From Roseivirga spongicola (GTDB lineage: Bacteria; Bacteroidota; Bacteroidia; Cytophagales; Cyclobacteriaceae), in the NCBI RefSeq assembly GCF_001592965.1, contig NZ_LRPC01000001.1:868001-932000 (forward strand): a stretch of 64,000 nucleotides of DNA, written 5' to 3'. The stretch's first letter is position 1. Every line of letters starts with the position of its first letter. This document shows positions 41,663 to 50,253 of this stretch, in pieces. The position numbers were made by a program, and so were the translations under genes. Below the pieces are notes generated by a model. That model was not told where the DNA came from. It made no database searches and saw only the letters and a list, made by a program, of their open reading frames with translations.

Positions 41663-41678
41663 TTTCCGTTAACGGAAA
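41663..41678. promoter_or_regulatory. Perfect 16-bp palindrome upstream of the TPR gene
   Basis: TTTCCGTTAACGGAAA is self-complementary over all 16 bases. It lies 148 bp before the start of the 41812 gene, inside the 260-bp gap, next to a second inverted repeat GACGCT (41682) / AGCGTC. It is a plausible dimeric-regulator site. Confidence 0.4.
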
Positions 41679-41779
41679 ATTGACGCTAAATACATTTTTT
41701 TACATGCAAGCGTCTATATATAAAGTGTATCTTTAGTTCTCCTTTAACCCTCAACTTTATTAGAGTCTCGTAAAACTTT

Positions 41780-41787
41780 TAAATTTG
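41780..41787 (+). promoter_or_regulatory. -7 promoter box of the secreted TPR gene
   Basis: TAAATTTG, perfect to TAnnTTTG, 25 bases before the TTG start at 41812. Confidence 0.6.
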
Positions 41788-41811
41788 TCTTAACGACAAA
41801 GGGCTGGATCA

Positions 41812-42987
41812 TTGAAATATGTCGTCATCATATTAGTTAGTCTATTAACTGAGCACTCTCATGCCCAAGATCTTATTTCTGTTGCCAATACTTTCCTGAA
41901 TGATAAGAATTATCTGGAGGCCAAAGCCGCAATAGATGAGGCATTTGAAAGCGATCAGGCCGATGAAAATCCGAGAGCTTGGTACACTAAGGCCAGAATT
42001 TACCATGAAATTTTAAAGTCTACTGATCAAGCGCTTAAAGAGATAAAGTCTGACCAAAAGGCTTTTGTTGCCGAGGTGGTAGATGCCTACCAGAATACCA
42101 AAAGACTAACAGACCCCACTAATAACCTCCACATTTTGGCCAACAACCAAATTGAAATACTCTGGGCCGACTATGTGAATGCTGGAATTACCAAGTTCCA
42201 GTCTAGCAAGTTTATAGAAGCCTCAGAGTTCTTTGAAGTTTCTCAGATTGCTAAACCTGCCGACTCCACAGGCTACTTATATGCAGCGCTCAGTCTGCAA
42301 AACTCAGGTAAATATCAGCGAGCTATAGATAATTATATGGCCCTGAGAGATATATCAAGGTTAACAAAGAATGCATACAATGGCCTAATTATCTGTCAGC
42401 AACTGCTCAACTTACCCGATGCTCAGCAACTAGATGTGGTAGAAGAGGCGCTGTTTGAATACCCGAACCACTTGCCTTATATACTTCAGGAAATAAGAAT
42501 TCTAATCAGGTTGAAGCGATTCGATGCGGCAGAATCGGTATTAAAAACATCAATTCAGAGAAACCCAAATAATGCCCAACTAGTACTTAGACAAGCCGAC
42601 CTTTATGATAGAGTATTTAAAGATGCTTACCTAAACGGGGAGCCAGAGCGCTCTGAGCAATATTTTGAAATGGCATCTAGAAGTTATGAAAGGTACCTCA
42701 ATAGCTTTCCTGAAGACTTTACTGCCAACTATAATTACTCGGTAATGATCAACGAACAGGCCAATAGAGTTTACGTGCGCGTAAACCTAATGAGCAAGGA
42801 AGAGTATGAAATGAGGGGCAAAGAGACTGAACAATTAGGTCATGACTGGACGCGCAGGGCTTTACCTTACATGGAGAAGGCGCAACAGGCAAAACCAGAA
42901 GATGAAAATGTAATCAAGGCCCTGAAGGTGTACTACGAAAGGCTCGAAATGACAGAAAAACTCAATCAAATTAATGGAGGAAATTAA
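41812..42987 (+). CDS. Secreted tetratricopeptide-repeat protein
   Basis: 391 residues. TTG start (no ATG is available, and translation gives the signal peptide KYVVIILVSLLTEHSHAQ). The mature part consists of TPR-like helix pairs: NDKNYLEAKAAIDEAFESD, ITKFQSSKFIEASEFFEVSQIAKPAD, SGYLYAALSLQNSGKYQRAIDNYMALRDISR and RFDAAESVLKTSIQRNPNNAQLVLRQADLYDRV. It is a protein-protein interaction scaffold of the periplasm, function unknown. It overlaps the YjjX-type NTPase by 14 bp, so expression is coupled. A clear -7 box (41780-41787) drives it. Confidence 0.85.
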   Translation: MKYVVIILVSLLTEHSHAQDLISVANTFLNDKNYLEAKAAIDEAFESDQADENPRAWYTKARIYHEILKSTDQALKEIKSDQKAFVAEVVDAYQNTKRLTDPTNNLHILANNQIEILWADYVNAGITKFQSSKFIEASEFFEVSQIAKPADSTGYLYAALSLQNSGKYQRAIDNYMALRDISRLTKNAYNGLIICQQLLNLPDAQQLDVVEEALFEYPNHLPYILQEIRILIRLKRFDAAESVLKTSIQRNPNNAQLVLRQADLYDRVFKDAYLNGEPERSEQYFEMASRSYERYLNSFPEDFTANYNYSVMINEQANRVYVRVNLMSKEEYEMRGKETEQLGHDWTRRALPYMEKAQQAKPEDENVIKALKVYYERLEMTEKLNQINGGN

Positions 42988-43507
42988 ACTCATTGTAGCC
43001 TCTAGAAACCCTGTGAAGATTGAATGTGCCGAAAAGGGCTTCTCCAAGGTATTTCCAAAATCAAAAATCTTAGCTCGAGGTATTGCCGTTGCATCTGGTG
43101 TGGCAGACCAGCCAATGACAGATGCTGAAACACTTGAAGGTGCTAAAAACCGAGCTGAAAATGCAAAAGCCTCTGAACCTGAAGCAGACTTTTGGATAGG
43201 TATTGAGGGTGGCATTGCCGAACCATCATCAACTATGGAAGCCTTTGCGTGGGTCTATATTATTTCTAAAGACAGAAACGGTAAAGCCAGAACAGCTAGC
43301 TTTGACCTTCCTCCTAAAATTCAGGCATTAATACATGAGGGTATTGAGCTAGGCGTTGCAGACGATATGGTGTTTGACCGCTCTAACTCTAAACAGAAAA
43401 GCGGTGCAGTAGGTATACTCACTCACGACCTAATTAATCGTGCTCAATACTACGAACCAGCTGTTATTCTGGCGCTTATCCCTTTTGTAAATACAGAGCT
43501 CTATTAA
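42974..43507 (+). CDS. Inosine/xanthosine triphosphatase, YjjX family
   Basis: 177 residues. House-cleaning NTPase that hydrolyses non-canonical purine nucleotides (ITP, XTP). The N-terminal block LIVASRNPVKIECAEKGF and the ADFWIGIEGGIAE loop match the YjjX/NTPase fold, with SKQKSGAVGILTHDLINRAQYYEPAVILALIPF near the C-terminus. ATG at 42974 overlaps the preceding TPR gene. A family-B repeat begins at its stop codon. Confidence 0.9.
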   Translation: MEEIKLIVASRNPVKIECAEKGFSKVFPKSKILARGIAVASGVADQPMTDAETLEGAKNRAENAKASEPEADFWIGIEGGIAEPSSTMEAFAWVYIISKDRNGKARTASFDLPPKIQALIHEGIELGVADDMVFDRSNSKQKSGAVGILTHDLINRAQYYEPAVILALIPFVNTELY

Positions 43508-43733
43508 ATAAACCATTATGGGCTGAAAGCACCATAGTTTTAGAGGCAACTGAAAGTCGTTTTGAATGCCCGACTTAGAATTAACGTCAATCAAACCCCG
43601 AGCATTATCGGGGCGTACACCGTAAATTCTAGGATGCTTTTTAGAAGCTAAAGGGAAATGCACTAAAGTGCATAGTTTTAACTCCTTTTGTGACCAATAA
43701 AAATGCCATCCCTTTTAGAGATGGCATCCTGAA
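43504..43733 (+). repeat. Dispersed intergenic repeat family B, copy 2
   Basis: Reverse complement of 12604-12833 over ~230 bp. It begins right at the stop of the YjjX-type gene (TAAATAAACCATTATGGGCTG versus TAAAATAAACCACTATGGGC in copy 1). It ends with the hairpin ATGCCATC (43703-43710) / GATGGCAT (43720-43727), whose T-run on the minus strand makes it the terminator of the convergent M28 peptidase. A CCCCGAGCATTATCGGGG hairpin lies near 43596. Confidence 0.85.
43701..43727 (-). terminator. Terminator of the M28 peptidase gene at 43775
   Basis: Minus strand: ATGCCATC-TCTAAAAGG-GATGGCAT followed by TTTTATT. It lies 48 bp after the stop of the peptidase gene and within repeat B copy 2. Confidence 0.75.
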
Positions 43734-43774
43734 TATTAAATTCTATATCTGACCGGTGGTCAAACAGAAACATC

Positions 43775-45319
43775 TTATCTACGTCTAGAAGTTTCAAAAA
43801 CCTTTGGCTTACGAGGAAGCTTCTCGTCCATGTTGGCAGTTTGCATAACCATAGTAGCCACAATGATAGCGTTCTTTCTTAGGTCTGCTCCCTGAAGTCT
43901 CTCATAAAGGTCCATGTTTGTATGGTGAGTTCTTGTACCATAGTCAATAGGATCTTGGATAAACTGGAAACCTGGAAGGCCAATACCATCAAATGCTTGG
44001 TGGTCTGTACCGCCAGTATTTCTGATGGTTACAGTGTTTGCACCCATATCTTCAAATGCGCTGAACCACTCTTTAAAGATTGGTCTTAAAGCCTCGTTTC
44101 CTTGTAAGTAAATACCTCTAATGGCACCTGTTCCGTTATCCATATTATAGTAAGCAGAAAGCTTAGCGTGGTTATCATTCGGCTGACCATTTTTCATAAA
44201 CTCACTCTGAACGTAGTTTCTAGAACCGTAAAGACCTTGCTCTTCACCACTCCAAAGTGCTACTCTTACTGTTCTTCTCAACGGAACACCAGACTCTTTC
44301 AAAATTCTGATAGCCTCCATCATTACTGCAGAACCTGCTGCGTTATCTGTTGCTCCTGTTCCTGCAAACCAAGAATCTAAGTGAGCACCAAGCATTACAA
44401 CTTCGTCTTTCAATTGTGGGTCTTGGCCTGGAATTTCAGCCAAAACATTGTAGCCTTTCTCATCAGACTCATGGAATTCAGTTTTGGTATCGGCTTCTAC
44501 CATTACCTTTTCACCTTTAGATAGTAATCTTACTATTCTGTTGTAGTGCTCTGGAGCAACTTCCATTTCTGGCAATGCTTCAGGATCGTTTCTAGAACCG
44601 TTTGAAGTAAAGAAAGTACCTTGACCACCACCTCTGGTAGTGTTAAGAATCATAGCTACACCTTCATCTTTAAACATTTGATAAGCAGCATTTCTCAACT
44701 GAGCTGCTCTTCTGAAGTCAGAAATTCTTCTTTGACTGAACACACTGTTAGAGTTGCTTACTCTCTCGCTAGTCATTCCTTCAAGCTGTTCGTCAGTAAA
44801 TCTTCTAGCATCTGCTTCAAAAGTAGTTTTTGCCTCAACGCTAGTAGGCATTAAAACAATTTTACCTTTAAGGTTACCTTTGAATTTTGCCAAATCGGCT
44901 TCAGACTGAGCGTCTACATAAACAGCTTCTCCGCTAATTAAGCCATTGGTACCTGGAGTCCATGCTTTTGGAATACCAATAATCGCTTGGTAATAAGGAA
45001 CAGTCATAGCTACGTAAGATTTTCTTACATCCCATCCTCTTCCAAAGTCACCCCAAGGGTCAACTTTAACATTAGAGAGGCCCCACTCTTTAAATTGGCC
45101 AGAAGTCCAGTCATAAGCATTTTTTAAGCCTTCAGAACCTGTTAGTCTTGGACCAATTCTATCGGTAAGGTTCCAGGCAATGTCCATTACCTGACTGTTG
45201 TTTAGGCCCTCATCTTTAATTTTGTAGAGAGCATTGTAGTCTAATTGGGTATTCTGAAACCCAAATGCTGCGAACGTGCAAAAGAACATGCACACAAAAA
45301 ATAGTTTTATCGTCCTCAT
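43775..45319 (-). CDS. Secreted M28-family metallopeptidase
   Basis: 514 residues from ATG at 45319. A GTG 21 bp upstream is in frame, but it would overlap a TATATTGTG promoter-like box at about 45338-45346, so the ATG is preferred. Signal peptide RTIKLFFVCMFFCTFAAFGF. An inserted PA-like region spans about 130-220. The zinc-binding M28 core has MLGAHLDSWFAGTGATDNAAGSAVMME (His/Asp ligands), LWSGEEQGLYGSRNYV (catalytic Glu-Glu) and NTGGTDHQAFDGIGLPGFQF (His ligand). Aminopeptidase/carboxypeptidase activity is inferred from the family. A terminator follows within repeat B copy 2. Confidence 0.9.
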   Translation of the reverse strand: MRTIKLFFVCMFFCTFAAFGFQNTQLDYNALYKIKDEGLNNSQVMDIAWNLTDRIGPRLTGSEGLKNAYDWTSGQFKEWGLSNVKVDPWGDFGRGWDVRKSYVAMTVPYYQAIIGIPKAWTPGTNGLISGEAVYVDAQSEADLAKFKGNLKGKIVLMPTSVEAKTTFEADARRFTDEQLEGMTSERVSNSNSVFSQRRISDFRRAAQLRNAAYQMFKDEGVAMILNTTRGGGQGTFFTSNGSRNDPEALPEMEVAPEHYNRIVRLLSKGEKVMVEADTKTEFHESDEKGYNVLAEIPGQDPQLKDEVVMLGAHLDSWFAGTGATDNAAGSAVMMEAIRILKESGVPLRRTVRVALWSGEEQGLYGSRNYVQSEFMKNGQPNDNHAKLSAYYNMDNGTGAIRGIYLQGNEALRPIFKEWFSAFEDMGANTVTIRNTGGTDHQAFDGIGLPGFQFIQDPIDYGTRTHHTNMDLYERLQGADLRKNAIIVATMVMQTANMDEKLPRKPKVFETSRRR

Positions 45320-45400
45320 TCTTAAAGTTTGTTTGCTCACAATATAGCAATGTCAAGATTGAGTGTCCCTTTTTTTGGGATGTATGGAAAGAATTCAGTC

Positions 45401-46456
45401 TCAATTGCCGTTTGATGCTGCGGCCTTCTGAATTTGAGCTACAAAAGCATTGAGTGCCTCGAACCAATTTTCCGAAGCGTCCCATTCTTTTCCTATAAAA
45501 ATGGTATTGGTTCTAAGGTCGTCTAAGTAGAACTTATAGACTGTCTTTTCAGAGGGTGTGCTATCCTCAGGCAGGGGAATCCATTCATTTAGCGTTTTTT
45601 CTTTTGCCTTAAGCATCTTCAACTCATAAATAAAGCCTGACCTTCTTAGCGTAGCATCATTCTCATTGTTAGCAACAAGCTCCATTGTATTGGTAGAGTC
45701 TGCTGAAAGCATTTGAAACTGTTGGTTCTGCAAGTTGATCTGCTGCATGAGCGAATCTTCTTCAAACATATAAGCATGCTGAACTTTAAAGATGGGTAAC
45801 TGCTCATACTTCTGTTTGACTATGGGTCTCATAGCTATTTTAAACTCCGCAACTTGTGGAGGCACAGACCTACCTATAACACCTGGCTTTATGGTTGAAT
45901 AGAAAAACTCAGGGTTTTCATTCACCAACAAATTGGTTCTTTGAAACTGATCAGTTTTAAAATAAGTATTCAGCTCTTGCCATACTGTGCTTAAGTCTGA
46001 AGTGAGCCTGGCAAAAGCTGAAGCACCTTTATTCCACATGCTTTCTTCTTTATTAAACTGTGTAATGGCTAAGAAAATGGGACCATCTGCCTCTTTGGCC
46101 GAAAGAATAATAAGGTTTTCTATTCCTCTAGAAAAAGTAAAATCTGGGAGTGGTAGAGGATCATTTAGAGATGCATCATACTTATCTACAGGAAAATATG
46201 CTACTGCATCTACGCCTACTTCTGCAAAGAAGGCTTGCATTTCATCTAGAATTTCTTGCCACTCGCTTGGCGATTCGTCCATCGGCACAGAAAGAAGCAC
46301 CAAGCTTTTGGTCTTCAGAATATCTTGAGGAGGATATAAGGCCTGATTAAGGCCTAACTTGTTCAAATACTGGTCAATATCGCTCTGCGCCTGTAAAGAC
46401 ATAGAGCAACCAAAGGCCAAGAGAAGAAGAATAATTTTGTGAGTAAGTGAGCGCAA
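45401..46456 (-). CDS. Secreted protein of unknown function
   Basis: 351 residues. TTG start at 46456 (no in-frame ATG precedes the signal peptide RSLTHKIILLLLAFGCSMSLQAQ). The mature protein has alternating alpha/beta segments: LVLLSVPMDESPSEWQEILDEMQAFFAEVGVDAVAYFP, ENLIILSAKEADGPIFLAITQFN. A long central helical region and DSLMQQINLQNQQFQML follow. I do not recognise a family. It lies 81 bp upstream of the M28 gene on the same strand, so the two could be one transcript. Confidence 0.7.
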   Translation of the reverse strand: MRSLTHKIILLLLAFGCSMSLQAQSDIDQYLNKLGLNQALYPPQDILKTKSLVLLSVPMDESPSEWQEILDEMQAFFAEVGVDAVAYFPVDKYDASLNDPLPLPDFTFSRGIENLIILSAKEADGPIFLAITQFNKEESMWNKGASAFARLTSDLSTVWQELNTYFKTDQFQRTNLLVNENPEFFYSTIKPGVIGRSVPPQVAEFKIAMRPIVKQKYEQLPIFKVQHAYMFEEDSLMQQINLQNQQFQMLSADSTNTMELVANNENDATLRRSGFIYELKMLKAKEKTLNEWIPLPEDSTPSEKTVYKFYLDDLRTNTIFIGKEWDASENWFEALNAFVAQIQKAAASNGN

Positions 46457-46537
46457 ATCTTCTTAAGGTATTGATTAAGTTTAAGACTAAACTAGTCCAC
46501 AACCAGATAGCAATAGCTTTCTATAACTGTCACAACG

Positions 46538-47443
46538 ATGCAAAGGTATTCAAATTTCATTCTCATTTCTTTTCTGCTTTGTCTCATTTCTATTCCAGCG
46601 TTTTCTCAATTAGATAGACTAGACACAGAGTATATGCTAGAAGACTTAAGAAAGCTTTCTCACGATGCTGCCGAAGGCAGAAGAACTGGAACCAATGGAG
46701 CAGAGGCTGCCAGAAGGTTTATAATAAAGCAGCTAGAAGATATGAATGCTAAAAGTCTTCAAGACGATTTTAGGCATCCGTTTAACTTCGTAAGCCGAGG
46801 TGGTGACACTATTCAGGCTGAAAATATTGTGGCTTACATAAAAGGTGAGGAGCAAACTGCCTTTGTTATTACCGCTCACTACGATCATTTAGGGGTAAGA
46901 AACGGACAAATTTATAACGGTGCCGATGATAATGCCTCTGGTGTTGCGGCTATGCTGGCCATGGTTGAATACTTCAAAAGTAATAAGCCAAGACACACAA
47001 TGGTATTTGCTGCTCTAGATGCCGAAGAAATGGGCTTGCAAGGTGCCAAGGCATTTCTTAACGATGAAAGCATTCCGCAAGACATGATTAAGCTGAACAT
47101 TAACATGGACATGATCAGCATGAATGACAAAAATGAGCTTTATGTAGCTGGCACCTCACATTACCCTAACCTGAAGCCAATAGTTGAGAGCGTAAATGTG
47201 TTGCCTCTGCAACTAAAGCTAGGTCACGATACTCCAGACCTTGGTAGTGATGACTGGACTAACTCTTCTGACCACGGACCATTTCACAAAAGAGGGATTC
47301 CTTTCCTCTATTTTGGAGTAGAAGACCATGCGCATTATCATAAACCTACAGACGTTTTTGAGAACGTAAATCAAGACTTTTATATAAAGGCTACCCACGC
47401 CATTCTAGACTGTATTCTCGCACTAGACTCTTCTTTGAACTAA
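46538..47443 (+). CDS. M28-family aminopeptidase-like protein
   Basis: 301 residues. Signal peptide (MQRYSNFILISFLLCLISIPAFSQ) and the M28 core: VITAHYDHLGVRNGQIYNGADDNASGVAAMLAMVEYF (first His, bridging Asp), FAALDAEEMGLQGAKAFLN (catalytic Glu-Glu), LNINMDMISMNDKN (second Asp), SSDHGPFHKRGIPFLYFG (last His). Secreted leucyl-aminopeptidase-like activity is plausible. A DUF5687 permease follows after 10 bp; linkage of a peptidase and this transporter may be an operon of three genes to 49639. Confidence 0.92.
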   Translation: MQRYSNFILISFLLCLISIPAFSQLDRLDTEYMLEDLRKLSHDAAEGRRTGTNGAEAARRFIIKQLEDMNAKSLQDDFRHPFNFVSRGGDTIQAENIVAYIKGEEQTAFVITAHYDHLGVRNGQIYNGADDNASGVAAMLAMVEYFKSNKPRHTMVFAALDAEEMGLQGAKAFLNDESIPQDMIKLNINMDMISMNDKNELYVAGTSHYPNLKPIVESVNVLPLQLKLGHDTPDLGSDDWTNSSDHGPFHKRGIPFLYFGVEDHAHYHKPTDVFENVNQDFYIKATHAILDCILALDSSLN

Positions 47444-47453
47444 TAGCATTCAC

Positions 47454-48929
47454 ATGATAAGAACCTTAATTAGCCACTCTTTCAAGCAACAGTTTAGGTC
47501 GCCCGTATGGGCTAAAAACCTAGTAGCCAACGTTTTTCTTGGCTTTGCTGGGGTGGTATTGTCCATATATGTGCTTGTGTTGGGTATATTTCTCAGCGAA
47601 ATCTTAGACTCTCTAGCTCCAGACAAAGAACCCATTCAACTACTTAATGGGCTTATTATCTACTATTTCGCAGTAGAGTTTTTTATGAGGTTCTTTCTTC
47701 AAAATGTTCCTGTATTGGCTATTGAGCCCTACTTGCACTTGCCTATGCCAAAGCGCAAGATTGTGCACTTTATGCTCAGAAAAAGTCAGGTCAGTGTTTT
47801 CAATCTTATTTCAATACTTCTGTTTACCCCATTTGCATTTAGAGAAGTATTGACGACCCATGGAGCCACAGCCACACTTGGCTGGTTGGTAATGATTTTT
47901 GGTTTAGCATTTACCATTCACTTTCTCACTATACTCTTTAAGAAGAAATTGAATGAACAGCCCAACCTAGTACTCATTATTGCTGGGCTTTTCTCGGTAG
48001 TTGGTGGGCTAGATTATTACGGATTCTTATCACTTTCTACTATTTCTTCAGACCTATTTGGTTCAATTATAGAGCAACCTGCCTTTGCGCTTATTCCTGT
48101 TGTTCTCTGGTTTGTGAGTTACAGAGCCAATTATTCTTTTTTGGTGAATAATACTTATCCAGAAGAAATTTCAACCAAGAAGAAAAAATCAAAGATCTCT
48201 GGCGATTTCGCTTTCCTGAAAAGGTTTGGCCGAATTGGAGAAATGATTGCTTTGGAACTGAAACTGATAATCAGACACAAGCGCCCAAGAAGTGCCCTTA
48301 TGATTTCTGGCTTTCTGTTGCTTTATGGACTTATTTTCTATCCAGAAGAGCAGTATCAGCAAATGAACTGGATTTTCTTGTTTGTAGGAATTTTCATTAC
48401 CGGTACTTTCTTTCTTCAGTATGGTCAGTTTTTGCTCAGCTGGGAAAGTGGCTACTTCGATTTTGTACTGACTAGAAAAGTAAAGTTCAGGCAGTATTTC
48501 GAGTCTAAGTACTACCTGTTTCTTGCTACCTCTACTATCTCATTTGTACTGTCTTTAGCCTATGGATATTTCGGGGCGCAGATTATTTTCATCAATCTGG
48601 CCGCCTACCTCTTTAATATTGGGGTGAATGTTTTCTTTGTTATGCGCATTGCACTCTTCAACCCAAAGAAAATTGACTTAAGCAAAAGGGCAGCTTTCAA
48701 TTATGAAGGAGTTGGGGCCGCTCAATTTCTAATAGCCTTGCCAGTAATGTTTTTGCCTTACGTCATTTATGCTCCATTCCTGATCTTAGGAATTGGTGAG
48801 TATGGGCTTCTATTACTTGGGGTTTTAGGTCTAATTGGCTTTTTGCTGAGAGACAAATGGCTAGACTTTATCACAAAAAATTTCATTAAAAACAGACATA
48901 AAATAGCAGCGGGTTTCCGAGCACAATAA
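47454..48929 (+). CDS. ABC transporter permease, DUF5687 family
   Basis: 491 residues with about 12 hydrophobic helices; DUF5687 is recognised by LISHSFKQQFRSPVWAKNLVANVFLGFAGVVLSIYVL, EPYLHLPMPKRKIVHFMLRKSQVSVFN and IALELKLIIRHKRPRSALMISG, found only in Bacteroidota. It pairs with the ATPase encoded 11 bp downstream to form an inner-membrane exporter of unknown substrate. The start ATG at 47454 is the only one in position. Confidence 0.93.
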   Translation: MIRTLISHSFKQQFRSPVWAKNLVANVFLGFAGVVLSIYVLVLGIFLSEILDSLAPDKEPIQLLNGLIIYYFAVEFFMRFFLQNVPVLAIEPYLHLPMPKRKIVHFMLRKSQVSVFNLISILLFTPFAFREVLTTHGATATLGWLVMIFGLAFTIHFLTILFKKKLNEQPNLVLIIAGLFSVVGGLDYYGFLSLSTISSDLFGSIIEQPAFALIPVVLWFVSYRANYSFLVNNTYPEEISTKKKKSKISGDFAFLKRFGRIGEMIALELKLIIRHKRPRSALMISGFLLLYGLIFYPEEQYQQMNWIFLFVGIFITGTFFLQYGQFLLSWESGYFDFVLTRKVKFRQYFESKYYLFLATSTISFVLSLAYGYFGAQIIFINLAAYLFNIGVNVFFVMRIALFNPKKIDLSKRAAFNYEGVGAAQFLIALPVMFLPYVIYAPFLILGIGEYGLLLLGVLGLIGFLLRDKWLDFITKNFIKNRHKIAAGFRAQ

Positions 48930-48940
48930 ATATTTCGATT

Positions 48941-49639
48941 ATGATAACAGTAAAAGGACTTAGAAAGCAATACAAAGGAGTAACCGTTGTGAATATTCCT
49001 GAATTGATAGTTGGAAAAGGCGAAAGCTTTGGCCTAGTCGGAAATAATGGTGCTGGTAAAACTACTTTTTTCAGAATGATTCTGGACTTGGTAAGGCCAA
49101 CGGAAGGAGAAGTACTTAGCCAGGGTACAGACGTAAAGAAAACAGAAGACTGGAAGTACTACACTGGCTCTTTTTTGGATGAATCATTCTTAATTGACTA
49201 CCTCACTCCAGATGAATATTTTGAGTTTGTTGCTAGCCTCCACGATTATTCTGCCGGAGACTTACAGGAGTTCCTTTCTCAATTTGAGGCTCTATTCAAT
49301 GGCGAAATTATTGGCCAAAATAAATACATTCGAGACCTCTCTAAAGGTAACCAGAAGAAGGTTGGTATAGCTGCTGCATTGATGGGCCGACCAGAAGTAA
49401 TATTGCTCGATGAACCTTTTGCCAACTTAGACCCAACCACTCAGATTAGACTGAAAAACTTACTGAGAGACTGGAAAGAGAACCATCAGCTGACAATGCT
49501 AATTTCTAGCCACGACCTTAACCATGTTACAGAGGTTTGTGAGCGCATAGTGCTCTTAGAAAAAGGCGAAGTAAAGCAAGACATTAAAACGAGCAGCTCA
49601 ACGCTTAAAGATCTGGAAGACTATTTTGCGGCTTACTAA
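48941..49639 (+). CDS. ABC transporter ATPase of the DUF5687 exporter
   Basis: 232 residues. Walker A GNNGAGKTTFF (~residue 33), signature LSKGNQKKVGIAAALMGRPE, Walker B VILLDEPFANLDP and H-loop LISSHDLNHVTEV. The signature is LSKGN, a common variant in exporters of this family. It energises the DUF5687 permease; the substrate is unknown. A short gap of 37 bp separates it from the convergent VOC gene. Confidence 0.95.
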   Translation: MITVKGLRKQYKGVTVVNIPELIVGKGESFGLVGNNGAGKTTFFRMILDLVRPTEGEVLSQGTDVKKTEDWKYYTGSFLDESFLIDYLTPDEYFEFVASLHDYSAGDLQEFLSQFEALFNGEIIGQNKYIRDLSKGNQKKVGIAAALMGRPEVILLDEPFANLDPTTQIRLKNLLRDWKENHQLTMLISSHDLNHVTEVCERIVLLEKGEVKQDIKTSSSTLKDLEDYFAAY

Positions 49640-49676
49640 CGAGGCATAGAAGGTCTTCTATACGGTCACTTTTTTG

Positions 49677-50093
49677 TCACTTAGCAAATATCTGAGACGG
49701 GTCTTTGAACGACTTAAACTCCAGTGCATTTCCGCTTGGGTCTAAGAAAAACATAGTGGCTTGTTCTCCAACTTCTCCTTCAAAACGGATGTATGGTTCT
49801 ATAACGAAATTGATGCCGTGCTGCTTAAGCTTTTCTGAAAGCTCATGCCATTGATTCCACTCTAAAACAGCTCCAAAATGACGGACAGGTACGTTTTTAC
49901 CATCAACAGCATTGGTATTGGCTTGAGCCAGTTCTTCTGGCTTAACATGCGCACTGAGTTGATGGCCGAAGAAGTTAAAGTCGATCCACTTATCGGTAGA
50001 GCGACCAATTTCGCAGCCGAGTAAGTCGCCAAAAAAGGTTCTGGTAGATTCAATGTCCTTGACAGGGAATGCTAGGTGAAAAGGAGTATTCAT
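49677..50093 (-). CDS. VOC-family (glyoxalase/dioxygenase-like) protein
   Basis: 138 residues. Single VOC unit: [50 protein letters not shown], then [60 protein letters not shown]. His and Glu positions are compatible with a metal-binding glyoxalase-like or dioxygenase-like enzyme, with an unknown substrate. It is single-gene and convergent with the ABC operon. Confidence 0.9.
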   Translation of the reverse strand: MNTPFHLAFPVKDIESTRTFFGDLLGCEIGRSTDKWIDFNFFGHQLSAHVKPEELAQANTNAVDGKNVPVRHFGAVLEWNQWHELSEKLKQHGINFVIEPYIRFEGEVGEQATMFFLDPSGNALEFKSFKDPSQIFAK

Positions 50094-50253
50094 TATTTGG
50101 TCAGTTAGATAATTGGTTATTCGTTGAATGGGGGTGAATTTACGACTTAATTATATTCAGCATAGCATTGTTAGAAATTCGTCACTTTTAGAGTGTGGTT
50201 GGTCACATTAAGTGGAAGGAAGAATGGTGATTGGTTAATGTTGAAATAAAAAG

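Noticed and set aside
50094-50253. LytTR-type operator in front of the third kinase
   Set aside because: No pair of similar 10-mers at 21-bp spacing could be found; ATTGGTTA repeats are about 120 bp apart.
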